From assembly GCF_003591175.1 (NCBI RefSeq), contig NZ_QYYG01000001.1, positions 1,736,001 through 1,800,000 of the forward strand: a stretch of 64,000 bases of DNA, in the 5' to 3' direction. The position numbers were made by a program, and so were the translations under genes. The notes beneath the pieces are model-generated. The model was not told the DNA's origin, did no database searches, and was given only the letters and a program-made list of their open reading frames with translations. Shown in pieces: positions 40,242-50,186 of this stretch (the stretch's first letter is position 1; every line of letters begins with the position of its first letter). Source of the DNA: Serratia inhibens (GTDB lineage: Bacteria > Pseudomonadota > Gammaproteobacteria > Enterobacterales > Enterobacteriaceae).

Positions 40242-42935
40242 ATGGTCGAAGAAGAACAGCAGCGCCCCGATCCTGACAGCCTGCTGGCGGTAGCCAATGA
40301 AAAACCGCGCGGCCGGCTGAAGGTGTTCTTCGGCGCCTGCGCCGGGGTGGGCAAAACTTACGCCATGCTGCAAGAAGCGCAGCGCCTGCGCGGCCAGGGG
40401 CTGGACGTGCTGGTCGGCGTAGTCGAAACCCACGGACGCTCCGAAACCGCTGCGCTGCTGACCGGCCTGGACGTGCTGGCGAAAAAGCGTATCCAGTATC
40501 GCGGCCGGCTGGTGCAGGAGTTTGACCTCGATGCTGCGCTGGCGCGCCATCCGGCGTTGGTGCTGATGGACGAACTGGCACACAGCAACGCCCAGGGTTC
40601 GCGCCACCCGAAACGCTGGCAGGATGTAGAGGAGCTGCTGGACGCCGGTATCGACGTGCTCACCACCGTGAACGTGCAGCATCTGGAAAGCCTGAACGAC
40701 GTGGTCGGCGGCGTAACCGGAGTGCGGGTGCGGGAGACCGTACCCGACCATGTATTCGACGATGCCACCGAAGTGGTGCTGGTCGATCTTCCGCCGGACG
40801 ATCTGCGCCAACGGCTAAATGAAGGCAAGGTGTATATCCCCGGCCAGGCCGAGCGCGCCATCGAGCACTTTTTCCGCAAGGGTAACCTGATCGCCCTGCG
40901 CGAACTGGCGCTGCGCCGCACTGCCGATCGGGTCGATGACCAAATGCGCGCCTTTCGCGACACCCAGGGTCGAGAGAAAGTGTGGCACACCCGCGACAGC
41001 ATTTTGCTGTGCGTCGGCCACAACAGCGGCAACGAAAAGCTGGTGCGCATCGCCGCCCGGCTGGCGGCGCGGCTGGGTTGCCACTGGCATGCGGTATATG
41101 TGGAAACGCCGAAGCTGCACCGGCTGCCGGAAAACCGACGCCGGGCGATCCTGCGGGCGCTGCGGCTGGCGCAAGAGCTGGGTGCCGAAACCGCCACCCT
41201 GTCCGATCCTTCCGAAGAACGTGCGGTGCTACGCTACGCCCGCGAGCATAACCTGGGGAAAATCATTATCGGCCGGCGTGGCGAACAGCGCTGGAAACTG
41301 CGCGGCAGCTTCGCCGATCGTCTTGGCCGTCTGGGGCCGGATCTCGATTTGGTGATTGTCGCGCTGGAAAACGACAGCTTCCCGCCCCCCGGCAAAGAGC
41401 ACGACAACCGTAACTTCACCGAAAAGTGGCGTATGCAATTGCGCGGCTGTGCCGTCGCCGTGGCGCTGTGCGCCCTGATCACCCTGCTTTCGCAATGGCT
41501 GCTGCCGGGCTTTGACCAGGCTAACCTGGTGATGGTGTATCTGCTCGGCGTGGCGATCGTCGCGCTGTTCTTCGGCCGCTGGCCGTCGGTGCTGGCGGCG
41601 GTGATCAACGTCGCCAGCTTTGACCTGTTTTTCGTTCAACCCCAATGGTCGTTCGCCGTCAGCGATATGCAATATCTGCTGACCTTCGGCGTCATGCTGA
41701 CCGTCGGCATCACCATAGGGAACCTGACCGCCGGGGTGCGTTACCAGGCCAGGGTCGCACGCTATCGCGAACAGCGAGCCCGCCACCTGTATGAAATCTC
41801 GCGCGGCCTGAGCCAGGCGCTGACCCCCGAAGATATCGCCAAGACCAGCCGCCATTTCCTCTCCAGCAGCTTCCAGGCCAAAACCGTGCTGCTGCTGCCG
41901 CAGGAGGATGGCAGGCTGCAACAGATGGTCGGCGAGGCCGGCGGGCTGTTGTCGGTGGATGAGGCGATTGCCCGCTGGAGCTTTGACAAGGGCATGCCGG
42001 CCGGTGCCGGCACCGACACCCTGCCCGGCGTGCCTTATCAGCTGCTGCCGTTAACCACCTCGAAGCAAACCTTCGGCCTGCTGGCTATCGAACCCAGTAA
42101 CCTGCGCCAACTGATGGTGCCGGAACAACAGCGGCTGCTGCAAACCTTTACGGTGCTGATCGCCAGCGCGTTGGAGCGGCTGCACCTGGCGCGCAGCGCC
42201 CAGGAAGCCAAGCTGGACGCCGAGCGCGAACAGTTGCGCAACTCTCTGCTGGCGGCACTGTCCCACGATTTACGCACCCCGCTGACGGTGCTGTTCGGTC
42301 AGGCGGAAATTCTGACGCTCGATCTGGCGGCAGAAGGTTCCAGCCACGCACCGCAAGCCAGCCAGATCCGCCAGCAGGTGCTGAGCACCACCCGGCTGGT
42401 GAATAACCTGCTGGATATGGCGCGTATTCAGTCCGGCGGTTTTAACCTGCGTAAAGAGTGGCAATCGCTGGAGGAGATCGTCGGCGCATCGCTGCACATG
42501 CTGGAACCCTTGCTGACCCAACACCAGATCAAGGTTGAGCTGCCGCCTGAGCTGGTGCTGGTCAATTGCGACGGCAGCCTGCTGGAACGCGTTTTCACTA
42601 ACTTGTTGGAAAACGCCAATAAATACGCCGGCATCGATGCTATTATCGGCATTCGCGCCCATACTCTGCCGGAGTGGCTGGAAGTCGAAGTCTGGGATAA
42701 TGGCCCTGGCATCCCCGAAGGGAAAAAACAGCTGATTTTCGATAAATTCTCTCGCGGCAATAAAGAGTCGGCAATCCCCGGCGTAGGGTTGGGGTTAGCG
42801 ATTTGCCGTGCCATTATTGAAGTGCACGGTGGCCGCATCTGGGCGGAAAACGGCGCCAACGGCGGTGCCAGTTTCCGTTTTGTTCTGCCGCTGGAAAAAC
42901 CGCCCGAAATTGACGGCGAGTCCTTTGATCTGTAA
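40242..42935 (+). CDS. kdpD: Sensor histidine kinase KdpD
   Basis: A 897-residue membrane sensor for low K+. The N-terminal KdpD domain has Walker A GACAGVGKT (31-39) and LVLMDELAHSN. A USP domain (about 250-375) follows, then four transmembrane helices (about 400-500), a GAF domain (about 520-645) and the kinase with His675 in ALSHDLRTPLT and DNGPGIP/GVGLGLAI boxes. It phosphorylates KdpE. Confidence 0.98.
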   Translation: MVEEEQQRPDPDSLLAVANEKPRGRLKVFFGACAGVGKTYAMLQEAQRLRGQGLDVLVGVVETHGRSETAALLTGLDVLAKKRIQYRGRLVQEFDLDAALARHPALVLMDELAHSNAQGSRHPKRWQDVEELLDAGIDVLTTVNVQHLESLNDVVGGVTGVRVRETVPDHVFDDATEVVLVDLPPDDLRQRLNEGKVYIPGQAERAIEHFFRKGNLIALRELALRRTADRVDDQMRAFRDTQGREKVWHTRDSILLCVGHNSGNEKLVRIAARLAARLGCHWHAVYVETPKLHRLPENRRRAILRALRLAQELGAETATLSDPSEERAVLRYAREHNLGKIIIGRRGEQRWKLRGSFADRLGRLGPDLDLVIVALENDSFPPPGKEHDNRNFTEKWRMQLRGCAVAVALCALITLLSQWLLPGFDQANLVMVYLLGVAIVALFFGRWPSVLAAVINVASFDLFFVQPQWSFAVSDMQYLLTFGVMLTVGITIGNLTAGVRYQARVARYREQRARHLYEISRGLSQALTPEDIAKTSRHFLSSSFQAKTVLLLPQEDGRLQQMVGEAGGLLSVDEAIARWSFDKGMPAGAGTDTLPGVPYQLLPLTTSKQTFGLLAIEPSNLRQLMVPEQQRLLQTFTVLIASALERLHLARSAQEAKLDAEREQLRNSLLAALSHDLRTPLTVLFGQAEILTLDLAAEGSSHAPQASQIRQQVLSTTRLVNNLLDMARIQSGGFNLRKEWQSLEEIVGASLHMLEPLLTQHQIKVELPPELVLVNCDGSLLERVFTNLLENANKYAGIDAIIGIRAHTLPEWLEVEVWDNGPGIPEGKKQLIFDKFSRGNKESAIPGVGLGLAICRAIIEVHGGRIWAENGANGGASFRFVLPLEKPPEIDGESFDL

Positions 42936-42953
42936 TCAAACCCTGGGAGCACT

Positions 42954-43643
42954 GTGAGCAGCACGCCAACCAATATTCTGATTGTCGAAGATGAAAAAGA
43001 GATCCGGCGTTTCGTACGCATCGCATTGGAAAGCGAAGGTCTGCGGGTGTTTGAAAGCGAGACGCTGCAACGCGGGTTGATTGAAGCCGGCACGCGTAAA
43101 CCGGATCTGATTATTCTCGATTTAGGGTTGCCGGACGGCGACGGGCTGAACTATATCCGCGATCTGCGGCAGTGGAGCGCCATTCCGGTGATCGTCCTTT
43201 CGGCGCGCAATGCCGAAGAAGACAAAGTCGCCGCACTGGACGCCGGGGCAGATGACTATCTCAGCAAGCCCTTTGGCATCGGCGAGTTGCTGGCGCGGGT
43301 ACGGGTTGCCTTGCGGCGCCACTCCGGCAACCAGCAGGAGAGCCCGCTGATCAGCTTTTCCGAAATCACTGTCGATCTGATCAACCGCCGGGTGCTGCGC
43401 AATGGCGAAGACTTGCACCTGACGCCGATAGAGTTTCGTCTGCTGGCCGAGTTGCTGGCCAACTCCGGCAAAGTGATCACCCAACGTCAGTTGCTGAGCC
43501 ACGTCTGGGGGCCGAACTACGTCGAACACAGCCACTATCTGCGCATTTATATGGGGCACCTGCGGCAGAAGCTGGAGGCCGACCCGGCGCGGCCGAAACA
43601 CCTGTTGACCGAGACCGGCGTCGGGTACCGATTTATGCCTTGA
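42954..43643 (+). CDS. kdpE: Response regulator KdpE
   Basis: OmpR-type regulator of 229 residues. The receiver domain has Asp56 (LDLGLPDGDG) and Lys in SKPFGIGE; the winged helix (about 130-229) has LTPIEFRLLAELL and RIYMGHLRQKLE. Start is GTG with GGGAG upstream. Activates kdpFABC from the operator at 35473-35493. Confidence 0.98.
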   Translation: MSSTPTNILIVEDEKEIRRFVRIALESEGLRVFESETLQRGLIEAGTRKPDLIILDLGLPDGDGLNYIRDLRQWSAIPVIVLSARNAEEDKVAALDAGADDYLSKPFGIGELLARVRVALRRHSGNQQESPLISFSEITVDLINRRVLRNGEDLHLTPIEFRLLAELLANSGKVITQRQLLSHVWGPNYVEHSHYLRIYMGHLRQKLEADPARPKHLLTETGVGYRFMP

Positions 43644-43653
43644 GGTTATGGGT

Positions 43654-43686
43654 GCCGCATGCGATTTAGCGAGCGCCACATGCGGC
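43654..43686. terminator. Shared hairpin between kdpE and the ketosynthase gene
   Basis: GCCGCATG (43654-43661) pairs with CATGCGGC (43679-43686) in the 51-base gap between convergent genes. No clear T-tract; a bidirectional terminator is possible. Confidence 0.4.
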
Positions 43687-43694
43687 CTGACAGG

Positions 43695-44792
43695 TTATTC
43701 CACGCCAATGAGAAACGCGCCCCTTTCCGGCCCGGCACCGACCACCAGCACGGCAATATCATCGCCCGAATGGAGTTTTTTCTCTTTCAAATCATCGTGA
43801 ATAAGTTTTAGCGTACTCGGGATCACCAGGTTGCCATAACGCCGGGCGTGAGTACTGAATTTACCCTGCTCCACCTGCGTCTCATGGCAGTATTGCTCAA
43901 TATAGCTTTCGACCATATTAGGGCTGGCCTGATGGGTATAGATTCGCGCTACCTCATTGTAATAATTACTATTATATTGAGCCAACCCCAGGTGATTCAA
44001 TTTCATCCCTTTTGCATAGTAACGTTTGGTTTGATCACCCGCCATCGCATAGCAAGACAGTTCTTCATTACGCTCAACGCCGGGAGGATTCAATCCGCCG
44101 CCGCCGGGATAATGAATGAGCGGATCTTCAAACCCCGCTTCATCACCGAAGGACAGTGAGTCCCGACTATAAAGACTGTAGCCTTGCGCATCGTCATGCT
44201 GTCTTAATACGATCGCCGCTATACCGTCCGAAAATAACGCCGGCGAAGCCCATAACGAATCGCGCAACGGGTGCGCGCTGTTATAACGGTAAATGGGTGA
44301 AACCATGTACAGGCTCGAGACTTCATACGTCACAACCAGGATATTTTTCGCCTGCAAACGGGCGGCTAAAGACAGCGCTCGCCCCATACCGGCGCAGCCG
44401 GCAGCCAATTGTAATGGCGGAATGTGATCGGGAATTCCCAGCGCTCGCATCAGGCGAAAAGAGTCGTAATCCAGTTGAACCTCATACGGGGTGCTGCTGG
44501 CAACCATCACGACGTCAATATCGTTCGGGCCAAGCCCCGCTGCCTGCATAGCCTCTTGCGCCACATTGACGACATGAGTGAAATCGCGAAATAAATCCGG
44601 ATCCCAGCTTTTGGACTCCACGGGACCAATAATTTTTTGAATGTCCTTGCCGGTTAAGTATTGCCCCGGTTTTTTCCGGTGTGGAACTTTAAACATTTCC
44701 GCCCATTCGTCCATCGATACCACCTGGCCAATCAACGTAGAGATGCCCGCCAGTTTATATTTGAAGGTCTGCCCTTGCTGCTCACCGTTCAT
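43695..44792 (-). CDS. FabH-like 3-oxoacyl-ACP synthase III family ketosynthase
   Basis: A 365-residue thiolase-fold ketosynthase. The KAS III triad is intact: Cys133 (LAAGCAGMG), His287 (YTHQASPN) and Asn321 (YGNLVIPS). The start at 44792 has GAGG upstream and begins 7 bases after the mutase stop; an earlier start would overlap the mutase by 62 bases. It is longer and more divergent than housekeeping FabH, as in ketosynthases of secondary metabolism. Pairing with methylmalonyl-CoA mutase suggests condensation using a mutase-related CoA ester. E. coli has no counterpart. Product unknown. Confidence 0.8.
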   Translation of the reverse strand: MNGEQQGQTFKYKLAGISTLIGQVVSMDEWAEMFKVPHRKKPGQYLTGKDIQKIIGPVESKSWDPDLFRDFTHVVNVAQEAMQAAGLGPNDIDVVMVASSTPYEVQLDYDSFRLMRALGIPDHIPPLQLAAGCAGMGRALSLAARLQAKNILVVTYEVSSLYMVSPIYRYNSAHPLRDSLWASPALFSDGIAAIVLRQHDDAQGYSLYSRDSLSFGDEAGFEDPLIHYPGGGGLNPPGVERNEELSCYAMAGDQTKRYYAKGMKLNHLGLAQYNSNYYNEVARIYTHQASPNMVESYIEQYCHETQVEQGKFSTHARRYGNLVIPSTLKLIHDDLKEKKLHSGDDIAVLVVGAGPERGAFLIGVE

Positions 44793-44799
44793 ATATGCC

Positions 44800-46980
44800 T
44801 CACTTGATTTTTGGAGAGAGAATTGCTGCGGAACTCTGTTGAGAAACCTGCTGGCGTTCAATGTGTTCCAGGATCCGATCGGCGCAGGTCAGTAATGTCG
44901 TACCGGGGCCAAAAATATCGGCCACACCGCAATCGAAGAGAAACGGGTAATCGGCCACAGGCAGCACCCCGCCAACGAACACGGTGATCTCCTCTTTACC
45001 GGCCGCCGCCAGCGCCGTCATTAATGCAGGAACCAGCGTTTTATGCCCTGCCACCAGCGATGAGACGCCAATAGCATGGCAGTGGCTTGCGCCGGCCTGT
45101 TGCACCACTTCCTCCGGGGTCTGGAATAACGCGCCCAGTACAACGTCAAAGCCCATGTCATGCAGACCGGCGGCCACCACCTTTGCCCCCCGATCGTGTC
45201 CGTCCTGCCCCATTTTTGCGATCAGCAATTTTGGCCGCTGGCCCAGTCGCCGGGTGAGCGCGCCAATCTGCGCTGTCACTCTTTGCCACTGCGGATCGTG
45301 CCTGAGCTCCTCGCCATAAACATGAGTGACAAACTGCGGCTCCGCCTGATAACGCCCCCATACCTGCTCGAGCGCTGCGGTCACCTCACCGACCGTGGCC
45401 CGCAGACGCATGGCATCGACTGCCGCAGCCAATAAATTGCCATCACTCCCGGCACAGCGCGTCAATGCCGCCAGCGCATGGGCGACCTGGGTATCGTTGC
45501 GTTGCCGGCGCAGTGAGGCCAGCCGGGTTATTTGCTGAGCCCGCACTTTGCTGTTGTCAATAAAACGAACCTCAAGCGGCCGCTCTCCCGGCAACTGATA
45601 CTTATTGACGCCAACAATCACTTTTCTGCCAGAATCAATCTGCGCCTGGGTAATGGCCGAACAATGTTCAATTTGTCGCTTTACCCAACCGCTTTCCAGA
45701 GCGACCAGCATTCCGCCCATGGCACTGATGTCGTTCATGATGTTTCTCGCCCCTTCCGCCATCTCCATCGTCAGCGTTTCCATCATGTAAGAGCCGGCCC
45801 AGGGATCGGCCACGTCACAGATGGCGGTCTCCTCCTGCAAAATGAGTTGGGTATTGCGGGCGAGCCTGGCGGAGTTATCGGTTGGCAACCCCATGGCTTC
45901 ATCGAACGCGTTGGTGTGCAGAGACTGGGTCCCGCCGAAAACGGCGGCCATGGCTTCAATAGTGGTGCGTACCACATTGTTCAGCGGATCTTGTTCCGTC
46001 AGCGACCAGCCCGAAGTCTGGCAATGCGTACGCAGCAGCAATGAGTTGGGCTTGGCGGCACCAAATGATTGCATGATTTGGCACCATAGCAGGCGGGCGG
46101 CACGCAGCTTGGCGATGTTGGCATAGAACTGCATACCCATGCCGAAAAAGAAACTCAGGCGGCCGGCAAACTCATCGATTTTCAATCCGCGATCCAGAGC
46201 CGCCTGAACATAGGCTTTGCCATTAGCCAGCGTCAGCGCCAACTCAAGTACGTCAGGCGCGCCGGCCTCTTGCATGTGGTAACCCGAAATGGACAGCGCG
46301 TTGAATTTCGGCATGCGCTCAGCGGCGTAAGCGAGAATATCGGTGACAATACGCATTGAAGGTGCAGGAGGATAAATATAAGTATTACGGACCATGAACT
46401 CTTTCAAAATATCATTTTGCAGAGTTCCTTTAAGCTGCTCTGGCGCCACGCCGCTTTCTTCCGCGGCAACAATATAGGCTGCCATCACCGGCAAAACGGC
46501 GCCGTTCATCGTCATCGATACCGAAACCTGATCGAGAGGAATACCCTCAAACAGGGCTTTCATATCCTCTGCGGAATCAATGGCGACGCCAGCCTTGCCG
46601 ACATCGCCTTCTACTCGAGGGTGGTCCGAGTCATACCCACGGTGCGTAGCCAGATCAAAAGCCACGGAAATCCCCTGCATTCCCCCCGCCAGCGCTTTAC
46701 GGTAAAAAGCATTGGATTCTTGACTGGTAGAAAACCCGGCATATTGTCTTATGGTCCAGGGTTTTACCGTATACATCGTCGCATTCGGCCCACGAATATA
46801 AGGCGGCATTCCCGGCAAGGCATCCACGTAGGGAAATGAAGTGATATCCTCACGGCTATAAACCGCTTTTAGCGGAAAGTCATAATGATAGCGGGGACTT
46901 TCCTCTACCGGCACATTAGAATAAACCGCGTAATCAAAACCATCGGTTTTTTTATTACTACTAACGTATGTTTTTCTCAT
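44800..46980 (-). CDS. Methylmalonyl-CoA mutase (single chain)
   Basis: Adenosylcobalamin-dependent mutase of 726 residues interconverting succinyl-CoA and (R)-methylmalonyl-CoA. The TIM-barrel domain has [17 protein letters not shown], with the Tyr, and [12 protein letters not shown], with the Arg, that mark methylmalonyl rather than isobutyryl specificity. [10 protein letters not shown] is intact. The B12 domain has DGHDRG with the cobalt-ligand His595. Start ATG at 46980 is better spaced from AGGGGG than the adjacent GTG. No MeaB chaperone or epimerase is nearby. Cotranscribed with the ketosynthase. Confidence 0.92.
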   Translation of the reverse strand: MRKTYVSSNKKTDGFDYAVYSNVPVEESPRYHYDFPLKAVYSREDITSFPYVDALPGMPPYIRGPNATMYTVKPWTIRQYAGFSTSQESNAFYRKALAGGMQGISVAFDLATHRGYDSDHPRVEGDVGKAGVAIDSAEDMKALFEGIPLDQVSVSMTMNGAVLPVMAAYIVAAEESGVAPEQLKGTLQNDILKEFMVRNTYIYPPAPSMRIVTDILAYAAERMPKFNALSISGYHMQEAGAPDVLELALTLANGKAYVQAALDRGLKIDEFAGRLSFFFGMGMQFYANIAKLRAARLLWCQIMQSFGAAKPNSLLLRTHCQTSGWSLTEQDPLNNVVRTTIEAMAAVFGGTQSLHTNAFDEAMGLPTDNSARLARNTQLILQEETAICDVADPWAGSYMMETLTMEMAEGARNIMNDISAMGGMLVALESGWVKRQIEHCSAITQAQIDSGRKVIVGVNKYQLPGERPLEVRFIDNSKVRAQQITRLASLRRQRNDTQVAHALAALTRCAGSDGNLLAAAVDAMRLRATVGEVTAALEQVWGRYQAEPQFVTHVYGEELRHDPQWQRVTAQIGALTRRLGQRPKLLIAKMGQDGHDRGAKVVAAGLHDMGFDVVLGALFQTPEEVVQQAGASHCHAIGVSSLVAGHKTLVPALMTALAAAGKEEITVFVGGVLPVADYPFLFDCGVADIFGPGTTLLTCADRILEHIERQQVSQQSSAAILSPKIK

Positions 46981-47328
46981 CACTCCCCCTTTCGTGATAC
47001 AGCAGGCGCAGTACGGCTCGGCGTGAATTCATTTTCGAACCCACACCTAAAAGCAATCCTTTGAATATCAAGAAACTTTCTCGCCATCACTATAATGGCG
47101 GTAAGGGGAAATGATGCTATTGTTAGCATTTAATTAATTAGGATAATTATTATTTACTGCACTTAATTACTGCAGAAAAACTGATTTTATGGCGTTTTTT
47201 TGGTTTTAATAATCTTGAAGGATCTATTAAAGAAAATGGCAACCGCTGACTTTGATAAAATGACCAGAGTTAATGATAGTTGCCATTGTGTTAAACGCAA
47301 ACCCAGTTCACGGGGTTGTGCGACTCCC
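46981..47328. promoter_or_regulatory. AT-rich region upstream of the mutase
   Basis: A 348-base gene-free stretch, markedly AT-rich at 47100-47280. It should hold the leftward promoter for the mutase-ketosynthase pair. I see a short hairpin CGCCAT/ATGGCG (47082-47100) and an inverted repeat AATGGCAAC/GTTGCCATT (47235-47287) but no confident promoter boxes. Confidence 0.4.
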
Positions 47329-47628
47329 CTACGAATGCGGCCCTTTCTTCAACCCCATCATAAATTCCTTGAACGCCTCGCGCAGCGGTGCAAACACCGG
47401 ATGCTTGCGGTTCTCGATCATCACTTCCGAGAACAGCTTCAAGCCGACGGCAAAGGCCGCACTTTTATCTTCGCCAAAGTTCAGATCTTCACGCGCTTTG
47501 ATACGCTCAACGATGCCGAGAATGTCGTCGTGGTTTTCCACTTCAAAACTCAACGGCGCTTTATCGACCGGGTCACCCTTGCGATCGCTCAGCGCTTCAA
47601 CGGTGATACGAAAACGGTGGCCTGGCAT
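47329..47628 (-). CDS. DUF3861 family protein
   Basis: A 99-residue cytoplasmic protein, MPGHRFRITVEALSDRKGDP, of the DUF3861 family. No catalytic motif is visible. It overlaps the PadR regulator stop by one base (TGATG), so the two are coupled and probably under the same operator array. Function unknown. Confidence 0.8.
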   Translation of the reverse strand: MPGHRFRITVEALSDRKGDPVDKAPLSFEVENHDDILGIVERIKAREDLNFGEDKSAAFAVGLKLFSEVMIENRKHPVFAPLREAFKEFMMGLKKGPHS

Positions 47629-48278
47629 CAGTCGTTCTCCTGCGCTGTTGGGCGAATGTTCATTTCGCTTTCGATCGCCGCCACTGCGGTGAGCAACGCC
47701 TGATTGATGCGTTCAACCTGCTGGGGCGAGAGATCGGCGCGCATCACGTTACCGCGCAGCAAACTGCGCAGGCGGTTCATGGCTTCGGAAATACCCTCCG
47801 CCAGATTGCCGTGATGATGATGGCTGCGGCCGGCCCCGGCCAAACGGGCAAGGATCAGGTCTACGGCGGCCTGGTGTTTTTGCAGTTCACTCTGGCCAAG
47901 CGCGGTAATTTGGTAGCTTTTGCGGCCGTTACCGGTGGTGAGCGGCTCAAGGAAGTCCTGCTCTTCCAACAGCGTCAGAGTCGGATAAATAACGCCCGGA
48001 CTTGGCACGTACAAACCGGAGGAAGCTTCGTCGATCGCCTTGATCAGCTCATAGCCGTGGCTCGGCTTGCGCGCAACCAGCGCCAGCAGCACCAACCGCA
48101 AATCGCCATGTTCAAACATGCGGTGACGCCCGCCACGGCCGCCGCGACCACCGCGTCCATGTTCTTCGTCGTGCTCGCCGCCAAAGTGGTGGCGCCCGCC
48201 GCGCCGACGATGTTCGTGCCCTTCTTCGCCGTCATGGTGGCAACCGTGCCGGCGGTGTAAACCTAATCGATGGAACAT
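47628..48278 (-). CDS. PadR-family regulator with His-rich N-terminus (YqjI-like)
   Basis: A 216-residue regulator. Residues 1-53 are extremely rich in His, Gly, Arg and Glu (HRRHGCHHDG, GGRHHFGGEHDEEH). A PadR winged helix follows (about 54-135, FEHGDLRLVLLALVARKPSHGYEL and PSPGVIYPTLTLLEEQ), with a further HHHHG and C-terminal dimerisation helix. The arrangement is that of E. coli YqjI, a nickel- and iron-linked repressor, so metal sensing is likely. Four palindromic sites lie upstream, which suggests autoregulation. Confidence 0.85.
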   Translation of the reverse strand: MFHRLGLHRRHGCHHDGEEGHEHRRRGGRHHFGGEHDEEHGRGGRGGRGGRHRMFEHGDLRLVLLALVARKPSHGYELIKAIDEASSGLYVPSPGVIYPTLTLLEEQDFLEPLTTGNGRKSYQITALGQSELQKHQAAVDLILARLAGAGRSHHHHGNLAEGISEAMNRLRSLLRGNVMRADLSPQQVERINQALLTAVAAIESEMNIRPTAQEND

Positions 48279-48319
48279 AGGGTTTTGCCTCTCAATGAAT
48301 AGTCGGTTGACGAGGTGAT

Positions 48320-48405
48320 TTAGATATATCTAACTCACTTCGATATATCTAATCTAGATCGATATATCGAAATACGCAAAGGGTCTTTGTAAATAGATAT
48401 ATCTA
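48320..48405. promoter_or_regulatory. Array of four palindromic operators
   Basis: Four copies of a 12-base palindrome: TAGATATATCTA (48321-48332), CGATATATCTA (48340-48351), TCGATATATCGA (48359-48370) and TAGATATATCTA (48394-48405). The first three are spaced exactly 19 bases centre to centre; the fourth is 35 further. They sit between the PadR gene start and the pgm terminator, 40-130 bases upstream of the regulator. Confidence 0.8.
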
Positions 48406-48417
48406 AATTGCAGGCAT

Positions 48418-48446
48418 AAAAAAAGCGCTGTAAAAACAGCGCTTTT
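48418..48446 (-). terminator. pgm terminator
   Basis: AAAGCGCTG (48422-48430) pairs with CAGCGCTTT (48437-48445), and leftward the stem runs into TTTTTTTATG. It separates pgm from the PadR promoter. Confidence 0.88.
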
Positions 48447-48465
48447 CATTATGGCGAAGAAGGTA

Positions 48466-50109
48466 TTATTTGGCGGAAGCCAGCACTTCGCTGACGATCT
48501 CTACCGCTTCATGCTCGATTTTTTCGCGGTGTTCGGCGCCCAGGAAGCTTTCACAATAGATTTTGTAGGCTTCTTCGGTACCTGAAGGACGCGCAGCAAA
48601 CCAGCCGTTGTCGGTCATCACTTTCAGGCCGCCGATGGAGGCACCGTTGCCCGGAGCCGCCGTCAGACGAGCGGTGATCGGGTCACCCGCTAACGTGTTG
48701 GCCTTGACCATTTCCGGCGACAGCTTGGCCAATGCGGCTTTCTGCGCATGGGTAGCCGGTGCCTGAATACGGTTATAGCTCGGTGCACCGAAACGCTTGG
48801 CCAGATCTTCGTAATGATTCTGTGGGTTTTCGCCAGTCACTGCGGTGATTTCCGCCGCCAGCAGGCACATGATGATGCCGTCTTTGTCGGTCGACCACGG
48901 GGTGCCATTGAAACGCAGGAACGAAGCCCCGGCGCTCTCTTCGCCGCCAAAACCGAAGCTGCCGTCGAACAGACCGTCAACAAACCATTTGAAACCGACC
49001 GGCACTTCCACCAGCTTGCGGCCCAGATCGGCCACCACGCGGTCAATCATCGCGCTGGAAACCAGCGTTTTGCCCACGGCCACATCGGCGCCCCACTGCG
49101 GGCGATGCTGGAACAGGTAGTTGATGGCAACGGCCAGATAGTGGTTCGGATTCATCAGACCTTTAGGCGTCACGATACCGTGGCGATCGTAGTCCGGGTC
49201 ATTGGCGAACGCCAAATCGAACTTGTCGCGCAACGCCAGCAGGCCGGCCATCGCAGATTCCGACGAGCAGTCCATGCGGATAATGCCGTCGTGGTCCAGG
49301 TGCATAAAGCGGAAGGTCTGATCGATGGAGTCGTTGACCAGCGTCAGATCCAGCTTGTAATGCTCAGCAATGCGCTGCCAGTAGGCAATACCGGAGCCGC
49401 CAAGCGGATCAACGCCCAGCTTCAGGCCGGCACGCTGAATCGCGGGCATATCAACCACGTCCACCAGCCCTTCCACATAAGGTTGCACCAAATCCTGCGC
49501 GTGCAGATGACCGCTGTTCCAGGCTTTGTCCAGCGACTGGCGCTGAACGCCTTTCAGCTGCTGCGCCAGCAGTTCGTTGGCGCGCTTTTCAATCACTGAG
49601 GTCAGGTTGGTGTCGGCCGGGCCGCCGTTGGTCGGGTTATACTTGATGCCGCCGTCTTCAGGCGGGTTGTGCGAAGGGGTAATGACGATACCGTCGGCCT
49701 GCGCCCCGCCGTTGCGGTTGTGGCACAAAATGGCATGAGATACCGCAGGGGTTGGCGTAAAACCGTTATTTTCCTGCACGATCACATCTACGCCGTTGGC
49801 GGTCAGGACTTCCAGCACGGAAATAAAGGCCGGCTCCGACAGCGCGTGGGTGTCTTTACCGACGTAACAAGGGCCGGTAACCCCTTGCTGGCGACGCACT
49901 TCGGCAATCGCCTGAGCGATAGCGAGGATATGGGCTTCATTGAAGCTGTGGCGCAGGGCGCTGCCGCGATGCCCTGAAGTACCGAACTTCACCGCATGTG
50001 CGGCGTTGCCCGCTTCCGGCTGCAGTACATAGTACTGCGACGTCAGCTGGGCCACGTTGATCAAATCGCTTTGCTGAGCCGGCTGCCCGGCACGTGGGTT
50101 ATTCGCCAT
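48466..50109 (-). CDS. pgm: Phosphoglucomutase (alpha-D-glucose-specific)
   Basis: Interconverts glucose 1- and 6-phosphate, 547 residues. The phosphoserine Ser146 lies in [12 protein letters not shown]. Metal loop [11 protein letters not shown] and the sugar loop [11 protein letters not shown] are present. Second ATG ([15 protein letters not shown]) is preferred since GGGAG is 8 bases upstream and it aligns with E. coli. Supplies glucose 1-phosphate for UDP-glucose, the substrate of GalE. Confidence 0.97.
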   Translation of the reverse strand: MANNPRAGQPAQQSDLINVAQLTSQYYVLQPEAGNAAHAVKFGTSGHRGSALRHSFNEAHILAIAQAIAEVRRQQGVTGPCYVGKDTHALSEPAFISVLEVLTANGVDVIVQENNGFTPTPAVSHAILCHNRNGGAQADGIVITPSHNPPEDGGIKYNPTNGGPADTNLTSVIEKRANELLAQQLKGVQRQSLDKAWNSGHLHAQDLVQPYVEGLVDVVDMPAIQRAGLKLGVDPLGGSGIAYWQRIAEHYKLDLTLVNDSIDQTFRFMHLDHDGIIRMDCSSESAMAGLLALRDKFDLAFANDPDYDRHGIVTPKGLMNPNHYLAVAINYLFQHRPQWGADVAVGKTLVSSAMIDRVVADLGRKLVEVPVGFKWFVDGLFDGSFGFGGEESAGASFLRFNGTPWSTDKDGIIMCLLAAEITAVTGENPQNHYEDLAKRFGAPSYNRIQAPATHAQKAALAKLSPEMVKANTLAGDPITARLTAAPGNGASIGGLKVMTDNGWFAARPSGTEEAYKIYCESFLGAEHREKIEHEAVEIVSEVLASAK

Positions 50110-50186
50110 CGACATATCTCCCTAATCCCTGTCCGGCAGCCGGGCAATATGTCGCTCACGGCCGCCATGACGGGCTGTTCGCTAAA

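Noticed and set aside
43695-46980. Part of a prodigiosin, polyketide or non-ribosomal peptide cluster
   Set aside because: No carrier protein, acyltransferase, thioesterase or multi-modular synthase lies nearby; the two genes stand alone between housekeeping loci.
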